From Luteimonas sp. JM171 (GTDB lineage Bacteria > Pseudomonadota > Gammaproteobacteria > Xanthomonadales > Xanthomonadaceae), in NCBI RefSeq assembly GCF_001717465.1, contig NZ_CP017074.1, positions 739,162-803,161 on the forward strand: a stretch of DNA of 64,000 bases. The letters are read 5' to 3'. Position numbers and translations under genes: made by a program. Shown here piece after piece: positions 32,115 through 42,801 of the stretch (positions are counted from its first letter, which is position 1; each line of letters begins with the position of its first letter). Below the pieces are notes generated by a model. That model saw only the letters and a list, made by a program, of their open reading frames with translations. It was not told the DNA's origin and made no database searches.

Positions 32115-32375
32115 ATGCGCGCACTTTTCGTCGGCGGCACCGTGGACAACAGCGAACTGGATCTGGAAGGCGACGCCCCGCCCCTGCGCTGGCCGCCCGA
32201 CGCCGGCGGCCGCGAACCGCGCTACCGCCTGCACCAGGTGGGCGAACGCGACGGCTCGATCGCCTACGTCGTCTATGCGGCCCGCGACACCCCCACCGCC
32301 GATGTTGACCGCATCGTCGAGGAGCGTGCCTACGCCCGGCGCTTCGAGGCCGAGCCGCGCGCACCGCGCGCCTGA
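32115..32375 (+). CDS. small hypothetical protein (86 aa)
   Basis: An 86-residue, soluble, acidic-basic protein starting MRALFVGGTVDNSELDLEG with a Pro/Arg-rich middle and YVVYAARDTP. It has no signal peptide or membrane segment. The codon pattern is strongly GC3-biased like its neighbours, supporting a real gene. It is divergent from the RsmC-like gene and convergent with ybbP (4-bp gap). I do not recognise a function. Confidence 0.65.
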   Translation: MRALFVGGTVDNSELDLEGDAPPLRWPPDAGGREPRYRLHQVGERDGSIAYVVYAARDTPTADVDRIVEERAYARRFEAEPRAPRA

Positions 32376-32379
32376 AGCC

Positions 32380-34874
32380 TCAGCCCTGCAGCTCGCGCAG
32401 GGTGACCGAAGGCGGCGCGTCCAGCACGCGCCGGGTGGCGAACAGGCCGGCGGCCAGGGTCACCAGCATGCCAAGGGCCCCGCCGGCTGCGGCCATCGCC
32501 CAGTCCGGTGACCAGGGCAGGTCGAACACCTGGGTGGCAACCACGCCGGACAGGACCGAGGCCGCGATCGCCGCCACCAGCCCGGCCAGGAGTCCGATCG
32601 CCGCGAACTCGGACGCCTGCGCCATCCGCAACTGCCGCCGGCTACCGCCGAGCACGCGCATCACGCCGCCTTCGAGCAGGCGCTCGTCCTGGCTCGCGCT
32701 GACCGCGGCCAGCAGCACCAGGATCCCCGCCAGCAGCGAGAACCAGAACACCGCCTGCACCACCACCGAGACCTGGTCGGCGGTATCGCGCACCTGGTTG
32801 AGCACCGCTTCGATATCGATCACCGAGAGGTTCGGGAACCGTTCCACCAGATCGGCAGTGAAGCGGGGTAATTCCGGCGGCACGCTGACGGCGGTGATCC
32901 AGCTCGCCGGATAGCCATCCAGCGCGCCCGGCGAGGCGAGCACGAAGAAGTTCGGCCGGAAGCTCTCCCACTCCACCGCCCGCAGGCTGGTCACCGGCGC
33001 CTCGATGCGCTGGCCGGCGATGTCGAACGTGATCCGGTCGCCCACGCTCCAGCCCAGCTGCCGGGCAAACCCTTCCTCCACCGAGAACTCCGGCGCCGCC
33101 GGGGTGCCGTTCCAGAAACGCCCCGCGGTGACCCGGTTGTCATCCCGGAGCGAGCCGGCCATGGAGAGATTGAACTCGCGCTCGGCGCGGCGCCGGGTCT
33201 GCTGATCCTCGCCGGCGTAGGTGTCAGCGGTGACCGGCTCGCCGTTGAGGGCCACGTAGCGCGCGCGCACCATCGGGAACAGCTCCGGCTCGGCCACGCC
33301 CTGGCTTGCGATGAAGTCGCGCACGCCTTCCATCTGGTGCTGCTGCACGTTGACGATGAAGCGGTTGGGAGCGTCCTCGGCCAGCGCCAGCTGCCAGCGG
33401 TCGAGCAGGTCGCCGCGCACGAAGGTCAGCAGCAGCAGCGCCATCAGGCCCAGCCCCAGCGCCGCCACCTGGGCCACGCTGGTGCCGGCGCGCCGGCTCA
33501 CGTTGGCCAGCCCGTAGCGCAGGCTGCCGCGCAGGCGCGAGCGCAGCCGGCGCACCGCCGCGATCAGCGCCCAGGCCAGCAGCGCCAGCACGCCCAGCGT
33601 TGCAAGGGTGCCCGCCAGCATCGCCGATGCCAGCGTCGCCGATCCGGCCTTCACCCACAGCAGCGCGGCCAGCCCGCCCAGGGCCGCCAACGCCACGATC
33701 CATGCGCCCGGCTCCACCGGATCCAGGTCGCGCCGCAGCACCCGCAGCGCCGGCACCCGACGCAGCGCCAGCACCGGTGGCGCGCCAAAGGCCATCAGCA
33801 CCACCAGCCCCACCAGGTAGCCTTCCAGCGCCGGCCACCAGCCGGTCGCCGGCAGCGGCAGTTCCAGCGCCTGCGAGACCCAGCCCGCCACCAGCCACTG
33901 CAGCCCGAACGCCAGCGCTACGCCGATGGTGCACGCCAGCAGCCCCAACAGCAGCAGCTCGCCCACGTGGATGCCCACCAGGGTGCGCTGGCTGGCGCCC
34001 AGGCAGCGCATCACCGCGGCGCCCGACAGGTGCCGTTCGCTGTGCCGGCGCGCGGCCATCGCCACCGCCACCGCGGCCAGGACCACCGAGACCATCGCCG
34101 CCAGACCCAGGAACCGCCCGGCCCGGTCCAGCGCCGAACGCACTTCCGGCCGCGCGTCCTGGATCGTCTCCAGCCGCTGCCCCCGTCCCAGCTCCCCGCG
34201 CACCGCTGCCGAGAAGCTGGCCACCGCATCGGTATCGCCCGCCACCACCAGCCGGTAGCGGGCCCGGCTGCCTTCCTGCAGCAGGCCCGTCGCCGGCAGG
34301 TCTTCCAGGTTGAGGAACACCTTGGGGGCCACGTTGAAATAGTCGATCGACGCGTCCGGCTCCTGGGTCACCAGCGCCACCAGCCGCAGCGACAGCTCGC
34401 CGATGCCGACCTGATCGCCCAACCGCGCCCCAAGCTGCTCGGCACCGGCGCGGCTCATCCACAGCGTTCCCGGCTCCGGAACCCCGCCGGCCTCGCGCTC
34501 GGCGCCGTCCGGCGCATCCACCAGCCGGAATGCGCCGCGCAGCGGATAGCCCTCGCCCAGCGCGCGCAGATCCCCCAGGCGCGGCTCGCTGCCGGCGCGG
34601 ATCATGCTGTCCAGCTCGACAGTTTCGGTCAGCGCCAGCCCGTCGGCCCGCGCCGCCTCGCGCGGCCCATCGCCAATGGGCGTGTTCGACCGCAGGATCG
34701 CATCGCCGCCGAGCAGGCGGTTGGCCTCGGCCGCCAGCGCGCGCCCGGCGCGGTCGGTGACGAAGCCCACCGCCGACACCGCCACCACCGCCAGCACCAG
34801 TGCGGCAAGCATGATCCGCACCTCGCCCGCGGCCAGGTCACGCCGCAGCTGGGTCCACGCCAGGCGCGCCGTCC

Positions 34875-34878
<4 letters not shown>
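32380..34878 (-). CDS. ybbP: ABC transporter permease, YbbP-like (FtsX/MacB superfamily)
   Basis: An 832-residue inner-membrane permease with an N-terminal helix, a large extracytoplasmic domain (about 50-250) and FtsX-like membrane segments in two blocks (about 260-470 and 690-820). A second extracytoplasmic domain lies between the blocks. E. coli YbbP is of similar size and also pairs with YbbA and TesA. The natural substrate is not established; related MacB-type permeases work as mechanotransmitters on periplasmic substrates. It overlaps the ATPase gene by 4 bp. Confidence 0.87.
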
Positions 34879-35576
<698 letters not shown>

Positions 35577-35649
35577 GGAAGATCCTGCAGTGGCCCGGCC
35601 CGGCGCGCGATTGGCGGCTCCCGGCCCGGAGATGAAAGGAAGGTTCGCA

Positions 35650-36321
35650 ATGATCTCAGGATATCCGCATCCTCGCGTCGCCCTGCAATGGCTGATCGCG
35701 ATCACGCTGCTGCTGGCGGCGCCGCTGGCGCACGCCCAAAGCGGGCCAGCCGGCCAACCCACCGATGCCCCGCCGCGCACGCTGCTGGTGATGGGCGACT
35801 CGCTGTCCGCCGGCTACGGCATGGCGGCGGAGGACGGCTGGGTGTCGCTGCTGGCGGACGAACTGGCCCGGAGCCATCCCGATTGGCGCGTGGTCAACGC
35901 CAGCATCAGCGGCGAGACCAGCGCCGGGGGTGCCTCGCGCATCATCGGCGAGGCCTGGCGCCACCAGCCCGACGTGGTGGTGATCGCACTGGGCGCCAAC
36001 GACGGCCTGCGCGGGCTGCCGCTGCACGAGTTGCGCCGCAACCTGGCGCGCATGATCGGCGTGGCCCAGCACGTGGGCGCCGAGGTGCTGCTGGTGGGCA
36101 TGCGCATGCCGCCCAACCTGGGCCCCGAATACACCGAAGGCTTCGAGCAGGTCTACCGCGACCTGGCGGCGCTGTTCGACGTGACCCTGCTGCCGTTCCT
36201 GCTGGAGCCGATCGCGCTGGAGGCCGGCGCCTACCAGGATGACAACCTGCATCCGACCGAAGCCGCACAGCCACGTATCCTCGCCCACGTGCAGCCTGCC
36301 TTGCTGCCCCTGCTCGACTGA
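35650..36321 (+). CDS. tesA: periplasmic SGNH esterase / acyl-CoA thioesterase I
   Basis: A 223-residue exported GDSL/SGNH hydrolase (TesA/ApeA/PldC type: thioesterase, arylesterase and lysophospholipase activity). The signal peptide ends LAAPLAHA before QSGPAG. Catalytic Ser is in MGDSLSAGYG, the oxyanion Gly and Asn are in the GAND block, and Asp/His are in DDNLHPT. The ATG at 35650 has an AAGGAAGG Shine-Dalgarno. It is divergent from ybbA with a 73-bp shared control region. Confidence 0.92.
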   Translation: MISGYPHPRVALQWLIAITLLLAAPLAHAQSGPAGQPTDAPPRTLLVMGDSLSAGYGMAAEDGWVSLLADELARSHPDWRVVNASISGETSAGGASRIIGEAWRHQPDVVVIALGANDGLRGLPLHELRRNLARMIGVAQHVGAEVLLVGMRMPPNLGPEYTEGFEQVYRDLAALFDVTLLPFLLEPIALEAGAYQDDNLHPTEAAQPRILAHVQPALLPLLD

Positions 36322-36388
36322 ACGGGCTGCTTGATCGGCTGCCCCGCCCCGCGCAGAGTAGGGGATGCGCATTGCCCGGGAGTCCCCC

Positions 36389-36949
36389 ATGAAGATCTTC
36401 CTGCAACCGGCGCTGGTACTGGCCCTTGCCCTCTCCGTCACCGCCTGCGCCCACACCCCGGTGGGGCGCGACGTCACCGATCCGTCCGCACCCCGCGCCC
36501 TCGAGACTGAGGGCCCGGTGACGGTGGAGTGGGACGACCCGGCCGGCTTTACCGAGATCCGCACCAGCTTCAACAAGTACGAGGCGCGGCGCGGCAACTG
36601 GGTCGAGGAACTGGCCGAACACCTGCGCGATGGCATCCAGGCGCGCATCGGGGAGGGCGAGCGCGTGCATGTGCGGATCACCGACATCGACCGCGCCGGC
36701 GACTTCGAGATGCGCCATGGTCCGCAGATGGACCACGTCCGCATCATGCGCGACATCCACTGGCCGCGGATGAGCCTGGAGTTCGAACACCTGGACGCGG
36801 CCGGCAACCGCGTCGATGGCGGCAGCCGGGAGCTCAGCGATCCCAGCTACCTGTCGTCGCAGCTGCACCTGCCGCGCAGCGACGAGCTGCGCTATGAGAA
36901 GGCCATGATCGACCGCTGGCTGCAGCGGGAATTCGGACCGGTGCGCTGA
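36389..36949 (+). CDS. DUF3016 lipoprotein
   Basis: A 186-residue protein with a signal peptide ending LSVTACAH, which fits a lipobox (Cys about residue 20). The remainder matches the DUF3016 family pattern (VTVEWDDPAGFTEIRTS opening; LEFEHLDAAGNRVDGGSREL in the middle). It is probably a periplasmic lipoprotein of unknown role. The ATG at 36389 was preferred to one at 36365 because it gives a standard signal peptide. The gene is convergent with the BCCT transporter, with 3 bp between stops. Confidence 0.75.
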   Translation: MKIFLQPALVLALALSVTACAHTPVGRDVTDPSAPRALETEGPVTVEWDDPAGFTEIRTSFNKYEARRGNWVEELAEHLRDGIQARIGEGERVHVRITDIDRAGDFEMRHGPQMDHVRIMRDIHWPRMSLEFEHLDAAGNRVDGGSRELSDPSYLSSQLHLPRSDELRYEKAMIDRWLQREFGPVR

Positions 36950-36952
36950 GGC

Positions 36953-38944
36953 TCAGCGCACCGTGTCCAGGAAGTGCATGTGGCGCTGGTACTGGTCGAG
37001 CACGTCGTGGATGATCTCCTCGCGCCGCCAGCCCATCAGGTCGTAGCCCTGGCCGCCCTCGCGCAGGTGGACGGCGGCGCGGTAGCTGCAGTCATCCTCG
37101 CGCCGGCGCGGATCTGCAAGCACGAAGCTGGGCGGATCGTAGGCTTCCAGGTGCACTGAGTAGAAGAAGTCCATCTCCTCCCCGTGACCCACGCGCAGCC
37201 AGACCCGGCCACCGCCCTCCTCGTCGCCCTCCACCCTGGCTTCCAGGCCCTGCGCCTGCAGTTCCGCGGCCACCGCCTCCAATGCCGGGTGCACCTGCTC
37301 GCGCAGGAACCTGAGCACCTCGCGCCGGCCGGGCTGGCGCACCATGGCCTGCACCCGCGCCTTCCAGTCGCCTGCAACCGCCCCGGCGGGCAGCGGATGC
37401 GCGCCGCGGATGCTGGCGCGCTTCATGACGTCCAACCGCATGGCGCGCAGCAGCCCCCAGCACATCAGCACCATGATGATGGTGAACGGCAGCGCGCTGG
37501 CCAGGGTCGCCGCCTGCAGCGCCCCCAGGCCACCGGCGAGCAGCAGGGCGATCGCCACCGTGCCCTCCAGCAGCGCCCAGAAGATCCGCTGCCACACCGG
37601 TGACTCCTGCTCGAACTTCGAGGTCAGCATGTCGATTACCAGCGACCCCGAGTCGGACGAGGTGACGAAGAAGATCGACACCAGCACCACGGCAACCGTG
37701 GACGTGAGCGCCGTCAGTGGCAGCTCCTCCAGGAACCGGAACAGGGCGACGGAGGTATCCGCGGCCACTGCGTCAGACAGCCCCGTGATGCCCTCGATCG
37801 CCACCATGTACAGGGCGGTGTTGCCGTAGATGGTCATCCAGATGAAGGTGAACCCCAGCGGCACCAGCAGCACGCCGGTGACGAACTCGCGCACCATGCG
37901 CCCGCGCGAGATGCGCGCGATGAACATGCCCACGAACGGCGACCAGGCGATCCACCAGCCCCAGTAGAACAGGGTCCAGCCGCCAAGCCAGCTGGTGGGC
38001 TCGTAGGCGTACAGGTTGAACGTCATCGAGAACAGGTTGGAGACGTACATCCCGGTGTTCTGCACGAACGCCTGCAGCAGGTGCACGGTCGGGCCGGCCA
38101 CCAGGACGAAGGCCAGCAGCAGCACGGCCAGGAGCATGTTGAGTTCCGACAGCCTGCGGATGCCCTTGTCCAGCCCGGCCACCACCGAGACCGTGGCGAT
38201 GAGGGTGATCACGACGATCAGGATCACCTGCACCAGCACGCTGACCTCGATGTCCAGCAGGTAGTTGAGCCCGGCGTTGATCTGGATCACGCCGAACCCC
38301 AGCGAGGTGGCAAGACCGAAGATCGTGCCCAGCACGGCGAAGGTGTCCACCGCGTGGCCGATGGGACCATAGATGCGTTCGCCGATGAGCGGATACAGCG
38401 ATGAGCGGATCCGCAGCGGCAGCCCGTGGCGGAAGCCGAAGTACGCCAGCGACAGCGCCACCACCCCGTAGATCGCCCACGCATGGATGCCCCAGTGGAA
38501 GAAGGTGATGCGCATGGACTGCCGCGCGGCCGCCGCCGTCAGCGGATCGCCCACGGGCGGATCCACGTAATGCATGATCGGCTCGGCGACGCCGAAGAAC
38601 ATCAGGCCGATGCCCATGCCGGCCGCGAACAGCATCGCGAACCATGACGCATAGCTGTAGTCCGGCGTGCTGTGGTCCGGGCCCAGCCGGATCCTGCCCA
38701 GGCTGCTCACTCCCAGGCCCACCACGAACACCAGGAATCCCGCCACCGTGAGGATGGTGAACCACCCGGCCTCCTCCGCCACCCAGTCCTGGGCTGCCGT
38801 GAACATGGCTTCGGCCGGTTCCGGGGCAATGAAGGACACCGCCACCAGAAGCAGGACCAGGGCCGCTACCGGGTAGAAGACCGGCCCGAGGATCGACGCG
38901 CGCGGCGCCGCAACGGAGCCCGAAGGATCTTGCTGGATGTTCAT
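36953..38944 (-). CDS. BCCT-family choline/betaine transporter, BetT-like
   Basis: A 663-residue inner-membrane transporter of the betaine-choline-carnitine family with 12 membrane helices. GMGIGLMFFGVAEPIMHY is the helix-3 substrate/coupling region, and the Trp-rich WTLFYWGWWIAWSPFVGMFIAR is the BCCT signature. The long cytoplasmic C-terminal extension (about residues 500-663) resembles E. coli BetT (677 residues), where it senses osmotic stress. Choline uptake for osmoprotection is the best guess. It follows the porin-like gene by 39 bp on the same strand. Confidence 0.9.
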   Translation of the reverse strand: MNIQQDPSGSVAAPRASILGPVFYPVAALVLLLVAVSFIAPEPAEAMFTAAQDWVAEEAGWFTILTVAGFLVFVVGLGVSSLGRIRLGPDHSTPDYSYASWFAMLFAAGMGIGLMFFGVAEPIMHYVDPPVGDPLTAAAARQSMRITFFHWGIHAWAIYGVVALSLAYFGFRHGLPLRIRSSLYPLIGERIYGPIGHAVDTFAVLGTIFGLATSLGFGVIQINAGLNYLLDIEVSVLVQVILIVVITLIATVSVVAGLDKGIRRLSELNMLLAVLLLAFVLVAGPTVHLLQAFVQNTGMYVSNLFSMTFNLYAYEPTSWLGGWTLFYWGWWIAWSPFVGMFIARISRGRMVREFVTGVLLVPLGFTFIWMTIYGNTALYMVAIEGITGLSDAVAADTSVALFRFLEELPLTALTSTVAVVLVSIFFVTSSDSGSLVIDMLTSKFEQESPVWQRIFWALLEGTVAIALLLAGGLGALQAATLASALPFTIIMVLMCWGLLRAMRLDVMKRASIRGAHPLPAGAVAGDWKARVQAMVRQPGRREVLRFLREQVHPALEAVAAELQAQGLEARVEGDEEGGGRVWLRVGHGEEMDFFYSVHLEAYDPPSFVLADPRRREDDCSYRAAVHLREGGQGYDLMGWRREEIIHDVLDQYQRHMHFLDTVR

Positions 38945-38983
38945 GGCGCGACACCTCCCTTGAACGCCGGGCCGCCTGCGGCC

Positions 38984-40096
38984 CTAGAAAAAGAACCCCA
39001 TGTTGATGTTGAGCCGGGAGCGCCAGCCGTCGCCGCCCGGCTCGTCGATCCCGATGCCCGGCCCGCCGGCGAACCACATGTTCTTGCCGGCGATCCAATC
39101 GACGTAGGTGACCATCTTGCCCTTGGCGATGCTGCAGCCCGTGACGTTCTGCCACGACTCGCGCAGGCCCGGATGGTGGCCGCGCGGGAGGGTCACGCTG
39201 AGGTCGTTGTAGCAGGTGATGGCATCGAACCAGCCCGGCCGCTGCACTTCCCAGGCCAGGTTGAACGTGGGCACGTCGGCCTCGGCCGCCACCTCGAACG
39301 GGAACATGAACGCCGACATCGCGATCCGCGGCTCCGGATGGCCGTAGCGGTAGCGCGCCCACTGCAGCTGGACGGTTGCAGGACCGCGGCGGTACTGCGC
39401 ATGCACCGCCGCGGCGTCGTGGCCGTGCCGGCGCCCATCCATCCGGCTTTCGATGTGGCCGCTGGACACCGACACGCCGGCCGCGAATCCGTGGCGCTCC
39501 GACTCCTCCGAGAACTCGTAGCGCAGCGCGACGCGGCCGCGCTCGCGGTAAGGCAGCGCCTCGGTCGTCGCCACATCGAACGAGTAGCGGTCGAAGCGGC
39601 CGCCGTCACCGTACTCGTCGCCGGAGAACCACCCCACGTGCCACCGGTGCGCGCCGGCGCCGTGCTCCCACACCACGCCCAGGTCGTAGTCGTCCTCGAG
39701 CCCCAGGTAGTAGCCGGAACCGAACCAGAAGCTGTGCGACGCATAGGGCAACAGCCCGAACGGGACCTGCTGGACGCCCGCGCGCAGTTGGGAATCCGCG
39801 CCGGCATCCCATCCCGCCCACGCGTGGTGAACGGCGTCGAAGCCGTCGTACCAGCGGTACTGCAGGGAGAACGATGCCCGGCCCGAACGGCCCCGCGCCT
39901 CGCCCCGCAGCAGCTCCAGGTCCGCGCCGGGCGAGTCCGCATAGTCGAGCCAGCCGTAGCTGAAGCGCACGGCACCACCCAGCTCCAGACCGTCTTCTCC
40001 GACGGGAGCCGCTGCTGCCGGGCGCGTGGAAAACAGCAGCCCGGCCACGCAGCACGCGATGACGGTCCCTGCGCGCACGCAACGCTCCTGCTCCAT
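38984..40096 (-). CDS. porin-like outer-membrane protein preceding the BCCT transporter
   Basis: A 370-residue exported protein. The signal peptide ends STRPAAAA before PVGEDGLELGG. The mature part is rich in aromatic alternating strands and ends NINMGFFF, with a terminal Phe for outer-membrane insertion. It resembles phosphate-selective or alginate-type porins in layout but I cannot assign a family. Two cysteines near the C-terminus (ITCYNDLS, VTGCSIAKG) might form a disulfide. It is cotranscribed with the BCCT gene (39-bp gap), suggesting that it admits the same solute across the outer membrane. Confidence 0.75.
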   Translation of the reverse strand: MEQERCVRAGTVIACCVAGLLFSTRPAAAAPVGEDGLELGGAVRFSYGWLDYADSPGADLELLRGEARGRSGRASFSLQYRWYDGFDAVHHAWAGWDAGADSQLRAGVQQVPFGLLPYASHSFWFGSGYYLGLEDDYDLGVVWEHGAGAHRWHVGWFSGDEYGDGGRFDRYSFDVATTEALPYRERGRVALRYEFSEESERHGFAAGVSVSSGHIESRMDGRRHGHDAAAVHAQYRRGPATVQLQWARYRYGHPEPRIAMSAFMFPFEVAAEADVPTFNLAWEVQRPGWFDAITCYNDLSVTLPRGHHPGLRESWQNVTGCSIAKGKMVTYVDWIAGKNMWFAGGPGIGIDEPGGDGWRSRLNINMGFFF

Positions 40097-40214
40097 GAAC
40101 GTTGCGCAAGCCTACGCCCCGGCGCCGCCCCGCGGCAAACCCGCGGCGTGCGCGATTGCAAAGTCCCGGTCCGGATGCTTTGCTTTCCGGCCACCCGCCG
40201 GCCGGCCGCCACAC

Positions 40215-40499
40215 ATGACCGTATACGTCGATGATCCCGTGACCCTGTGGCGCGGCCGCCGCTGGGCGCACCTGATGGCCGACACGCTGGACGAGCTCCA
40301 TGATTTCGCGGCGCGGCTCGGGCTGCCCCGGCGCGCGTTCCAGAACAAGACGAGCGGCGCGCATTACGACATCACCGCCGACATGCGACTGCAGGCCATC
40401 GCCCTGGGCGCGATGCCGATATCACGCCACAAGGACCGGGAGCTGGTGAAGGCGGTGATCGCCAATGCCCGGGCCCAGGGCCGTGGCGAACGACCCTGA
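40215..40499 (+). CDS. DUF4031 domain protein
   Basis: A 94-residue protein matching the DUF4031 pattern: MTVYVDDPVTLWRGRRWAHLMADTLDELHDFAARLGL, then HYDITADMRLQAIALGA. The ATG at 40215 is set by the conserved N-terminal beta strand. Function is unknown. It diverges from the porin-like gene. Confidence 0.8.
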   Translation: MTVYVDDPVTLWRGRRWAHLMADTLDELHDFAARLGLPRRAFQNKTSGAHYDITADMRLQAIALGAMPISRHKDRELVKAVIANARAQGRGERP

Positions 40500-40641
40500 A
40501 GGCCGCCCCGGCTCAGCAGGCGTTCAATTCCAGCGGCCTGGCTCCGGGCCGTTTAGCCGCCATAGGGGTTTTTCTCACGTGTCCTGTACGGGGGCCTGCG
40601 CAGACTCTGGCCCCACATCTCCCAACGGACGAGGAAACCCC

Positions 40642-41139
40642 ATGAACAACATCACCAAGAACCATTCGCGAACCATCCTGGCCGGCGCCCTGTCGGCCGC
40701 ACTCATGTTCGCCGCAGGCGCTGCGATGGCCCAGGAAGCCACCCAGGAGCACGAGGACACCGCCCAGCACACCATGGAGCAGGCCCAGGATCGCGCCGAG
40801 CATGAGCGCATCCAGACCAGCCGCGACCTCAACCAGGATCGCGACCGGACCATGGGTGACGAGGACGGCGACGTCGACGGCGGCGTGTTCGACCGCGACT
40901 CCGACCAGCCGGTCAACGACACCTGGATCACCACCAAGGTCAAGTCCAGCCTGCTGGCCGACTCCGACGTGGCCGGCACCGAGGTGGACGTGGAGACCAT
41001 CAACGGCGTGGTGCACCTGAGCGGCTACGTGGACGACCAGCGCCAGATCGACCGCGCGGTTGAGATCGCCCGCGACATCGAGGGCGTCACCAACGTCGAG
41101 TCCAGCGGCCTGCAGCTGAAGGCCTCCGACACCGACTGA
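40642..41139 (+). CDS. periplasmic BON-domain protein, OsmY-like
   Basis: A 165-residue exported protein. The signal peptide ends FAAGAAMA before QEATQEH, followed by a highly charged Glu/Asp/Arg/Gln region (about 30-85). One BON domain follows (VNDTWITTKVKSSLLADSDVAGTEVDVETINGVVHLSGYVDD region), which binds phospholipid or peptidoglycan surfaces. OsmY-type proteins respond to osmotic stress; OsmY itself has two BON domains. The ATG has a GAGGAAA Shine-Dalgarno. A terminator follows at 41192-41222. Confidence 0.87.
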   Translation: MNNITKNHSRTILAGALSAALMFAAGAAMAQEATQEHEDTAQHTMEQAQDRAEHERIQTSRDLNQDRDRTMGDEDGDVDGGVFDRDSDQPVNDTWITTKVKSSLLADSDVAGTEVDVETINGVVHLSGYVDDQRQIDRAVEIARDIEGVTNVESSGLQLKASDTD

Positions 41140-41147
41140 TCGCCACG

Positions 41148-41174
41148 ATAAAAAAAGAACCGGACGCGATCCGG
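41148..41174 (-). terminator. leftward terminator of the cytochrome b561 gene
   Basis: On the minus strand a 5-bp stem CCGGA/TCCGG (41174-41170 with 41164-41160) is followed by TTC and seven T residues (41156-41150). It lies 61 bp beyond the b561 stop codon. Confidence 0.6.
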
Positions 41175-41191
41175 CTTGTTGCACCACTTTG

Positions 41192-41222
41192 CCGCGGCCC
41201 TGTCACCAGGGCCGCGGTTTTT
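41192..41222 (+). terminator. rightward terminator of the BON-domain gene
   Basis: Perfect 10-bp stem (41192-41201 with 41208-41217), 6-nt loop, then TTTTT (41218-41222). It is 52 bp downstream of the BON gene stop. Confidence 0.8.
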
Positions 41223-41234
41223 GTTTGTCCCGGC

Positions 41235-41765
41235 TCAGAGCATGCGCTGGAGCACACCGTCCTTGCGCACCAGGCCGTGCCACAGCGCCATCACGATGTG
41301 TCCTATCGCAAGCAGGACGGTGAGCCACGCCACCGGCGAATGCAGCACACCGCCGAACGTCGCCAGCCACGGGATCTCCGCGCCGGCGGGCACGATCTGC
41401 AGGCCGAAGCCCTCCAGGCCATAGCCGTTGCCCACCATGATGCTGATGCCCGACAGCGGCAGCAGCACCATGCCCGCGTACAGGGCGATGTGACCCGCCC
41501 GTGCCAGCATGCCAAGGGTCGGCGGCGGGGCCGGCGGCGGACGATTGTCGAGGTTGCGCAGCGCCCAGATGATCCGGATCACGATGAGCACGCCGATCAG
41601 CGTGCCAATGGAGATGTGCCACGGCACCAGGATCTGGCCGACCCAATGTTCACCGTCGTTGACGCGGTCGAACAGCTTGAGCGCCTGCCAGATAACCAGC
41701 ACCGCCATTGTCCAATGCAGCAGGCGGGAAAGTGTTCCGTAGCGTTCCCTCGTATCAGGGGTCAT
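41235..41765 (-). CDS. cytochrome b561 (CybB-like)
   Basis: A 176-residue di-heme inner-membrane cytochrome with four helices. Heme-ligand histidines occur in LLHWTMAVLVIW (His17), ILVPWHISIG, GHIALYAGM and near the C-terminus in AIGHIVMALWHGL. CybB-type proteins oxidise ubiquinol, and E. coli CybB produces/reacts with superoxide at the periplasmic face. It stands alone between the BON gene (convergent) and an aldo/keto reductase gene 95 bp upstream on the same strand. Confidence 0.88.
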   Translation of the reverse strand: MTPDTRERYGTLSRLLHWTMAVLVIWQALKLFDRVNDGEHWVGQILVPWHISIGTLIGVLIVIRIIWALRNLDNRPPPAPPPTLGMLARAGHIALYAGMVLLPLSGISIMVGNGYGLEGFGLQIVPAGAEIPWLATFGGVLHSPVAWLTVLLAIGHIVMALWHGLVRKDGVLQRML

Positions 41766-41859
41766 GGCGTCTCCTTCAAGTGGCTGAATGGCAGGCCCGC
41801 AGGCCTGCCAACCATAGCGCCAAAACCCCGGATTGTGCGCGCGGTTGCGCGACCGGCGA

Positions 41860-42801
41860 TCAGGCAGCCGAAGCGCGGTCCAGAGCCTCCAGCGCGTCCT
41901 TGGGCAGGGTCAGTTGCGCTGAGCCCATGATGTCGTCCAACTGCTCCAGGCTGGTGGCGCTGGCGATCGGGACCACGCTGGGCCGGGTCATCAACCATGC
42001 AAGCGACACCTGCGCCGGCGTGGCGCCGAGATCGCCCGCGACCTTGCGCAAGGCATCGAGAAGGCGCATGCCCCGGTCGTCAAAGAAACCTTCCAGGAAA
42101 GCGGCGCGCGCGGTGCCCTCCAGATCCGCCTTGCTCTTGTATTTGCCGGTCAGAAACCCGCTGGCCAGCGCGAAATACGCCACCACGCCCAGCCCCTCTT
42201 CCTTGACCACGGCGGCAAGCTCGCTCTCGTAGCCCGCCCGATCGTAGAGGTTGTAGCCGGGCTGGATCACGTCATAGCGTGGCCAGCCGCGCTCCGCGGA
42301 AATGCCCAGCGCGTCCCGCAGACGGCCGGCGTTGTAGTTGGAAGCGCCGATGGTGCGCACCTTGCCTGCATCCACCAGCCGCGCGAACGCCTCGAGGGTT
42401 TCTTCCAGCGGCACCTTGTCGTCGTCGATGTGGGCGAAATAGACGTCCAGGTAATCCGTTTGCAGGCGCTTGAGCGAACCTTCCACCGCGGCAGCGATAT
42501 TGTCGGCGGCCAGGCCCTTCCGGCCGGGCATGCTGCCGACCTTGGTCATCAGCACCAGCTCATCGCGGCGCCCGCGGCTGGCCAGCCACTTGCCGATCAC
42601 CGTCTCCGACTCGCCTCCCGACAGGCCCGGGGCCCAGGATGAATAGGAATCGGCGGTATCCACGGCGTTGAAGCCACGATCGACGAAGCGGTCGAGCAGG
42701 TCGAACGAAGTGGCTTCGTCGGCGGTCCAGCCGAAGACGTTGCCGCCGAACACCAGCGGGGCGATTTCAAGGCCGGATCGGCCAAGTGACTGCTTCTTCA
42801 T
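41860..42801 (-). CDS. cytoplasmic aldo/keto reductase
   Basis: A 313-residue AKR with the typical N-terminus LGRSGLEIAPLVFGGNVFGW. The catalytic tetrad is recognisable: Asp in DTADSYS with the Tyr, Lys in LVLMTKVGS, and His in YLDVYFAHIDDD. The cofactor end is VSLAWLMTRPSVVPIASATSLEQLDD. It lacks a signal peptide, unlike the AKR at 5839. Sequence style is YajO/voltage-gated-channel-beta-like. The substrate is unknown. Confidence 0.88.
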   Translation of the reverse strand: MKKQSLGRSGLEIAPLVFGGNVFGWTADEATSFDLLDRFVDRGFNAVDTADSYSSWAPGLSGGESETVIGKWLASRGRRDELVLMTKVGSMPGRKGLAADNIAAAVEGSLKRLQTDYLDVYFAHIDDDKVPLEETLEAFARLVDAGKVRTIGASNYNAGRLRDALGISAERGWPRYDVIQPGYNLYDRAGYESELAAVVKEEGLGVVAYFALASGFLTGKYKSKADLEGTARAAFLEGFFDDRGMRLLDALRKVAGDLGATPAQVSLAWLMTRPSVVPIASATSLEQLDDIMGSAQLTLPKDALEALDRASAA

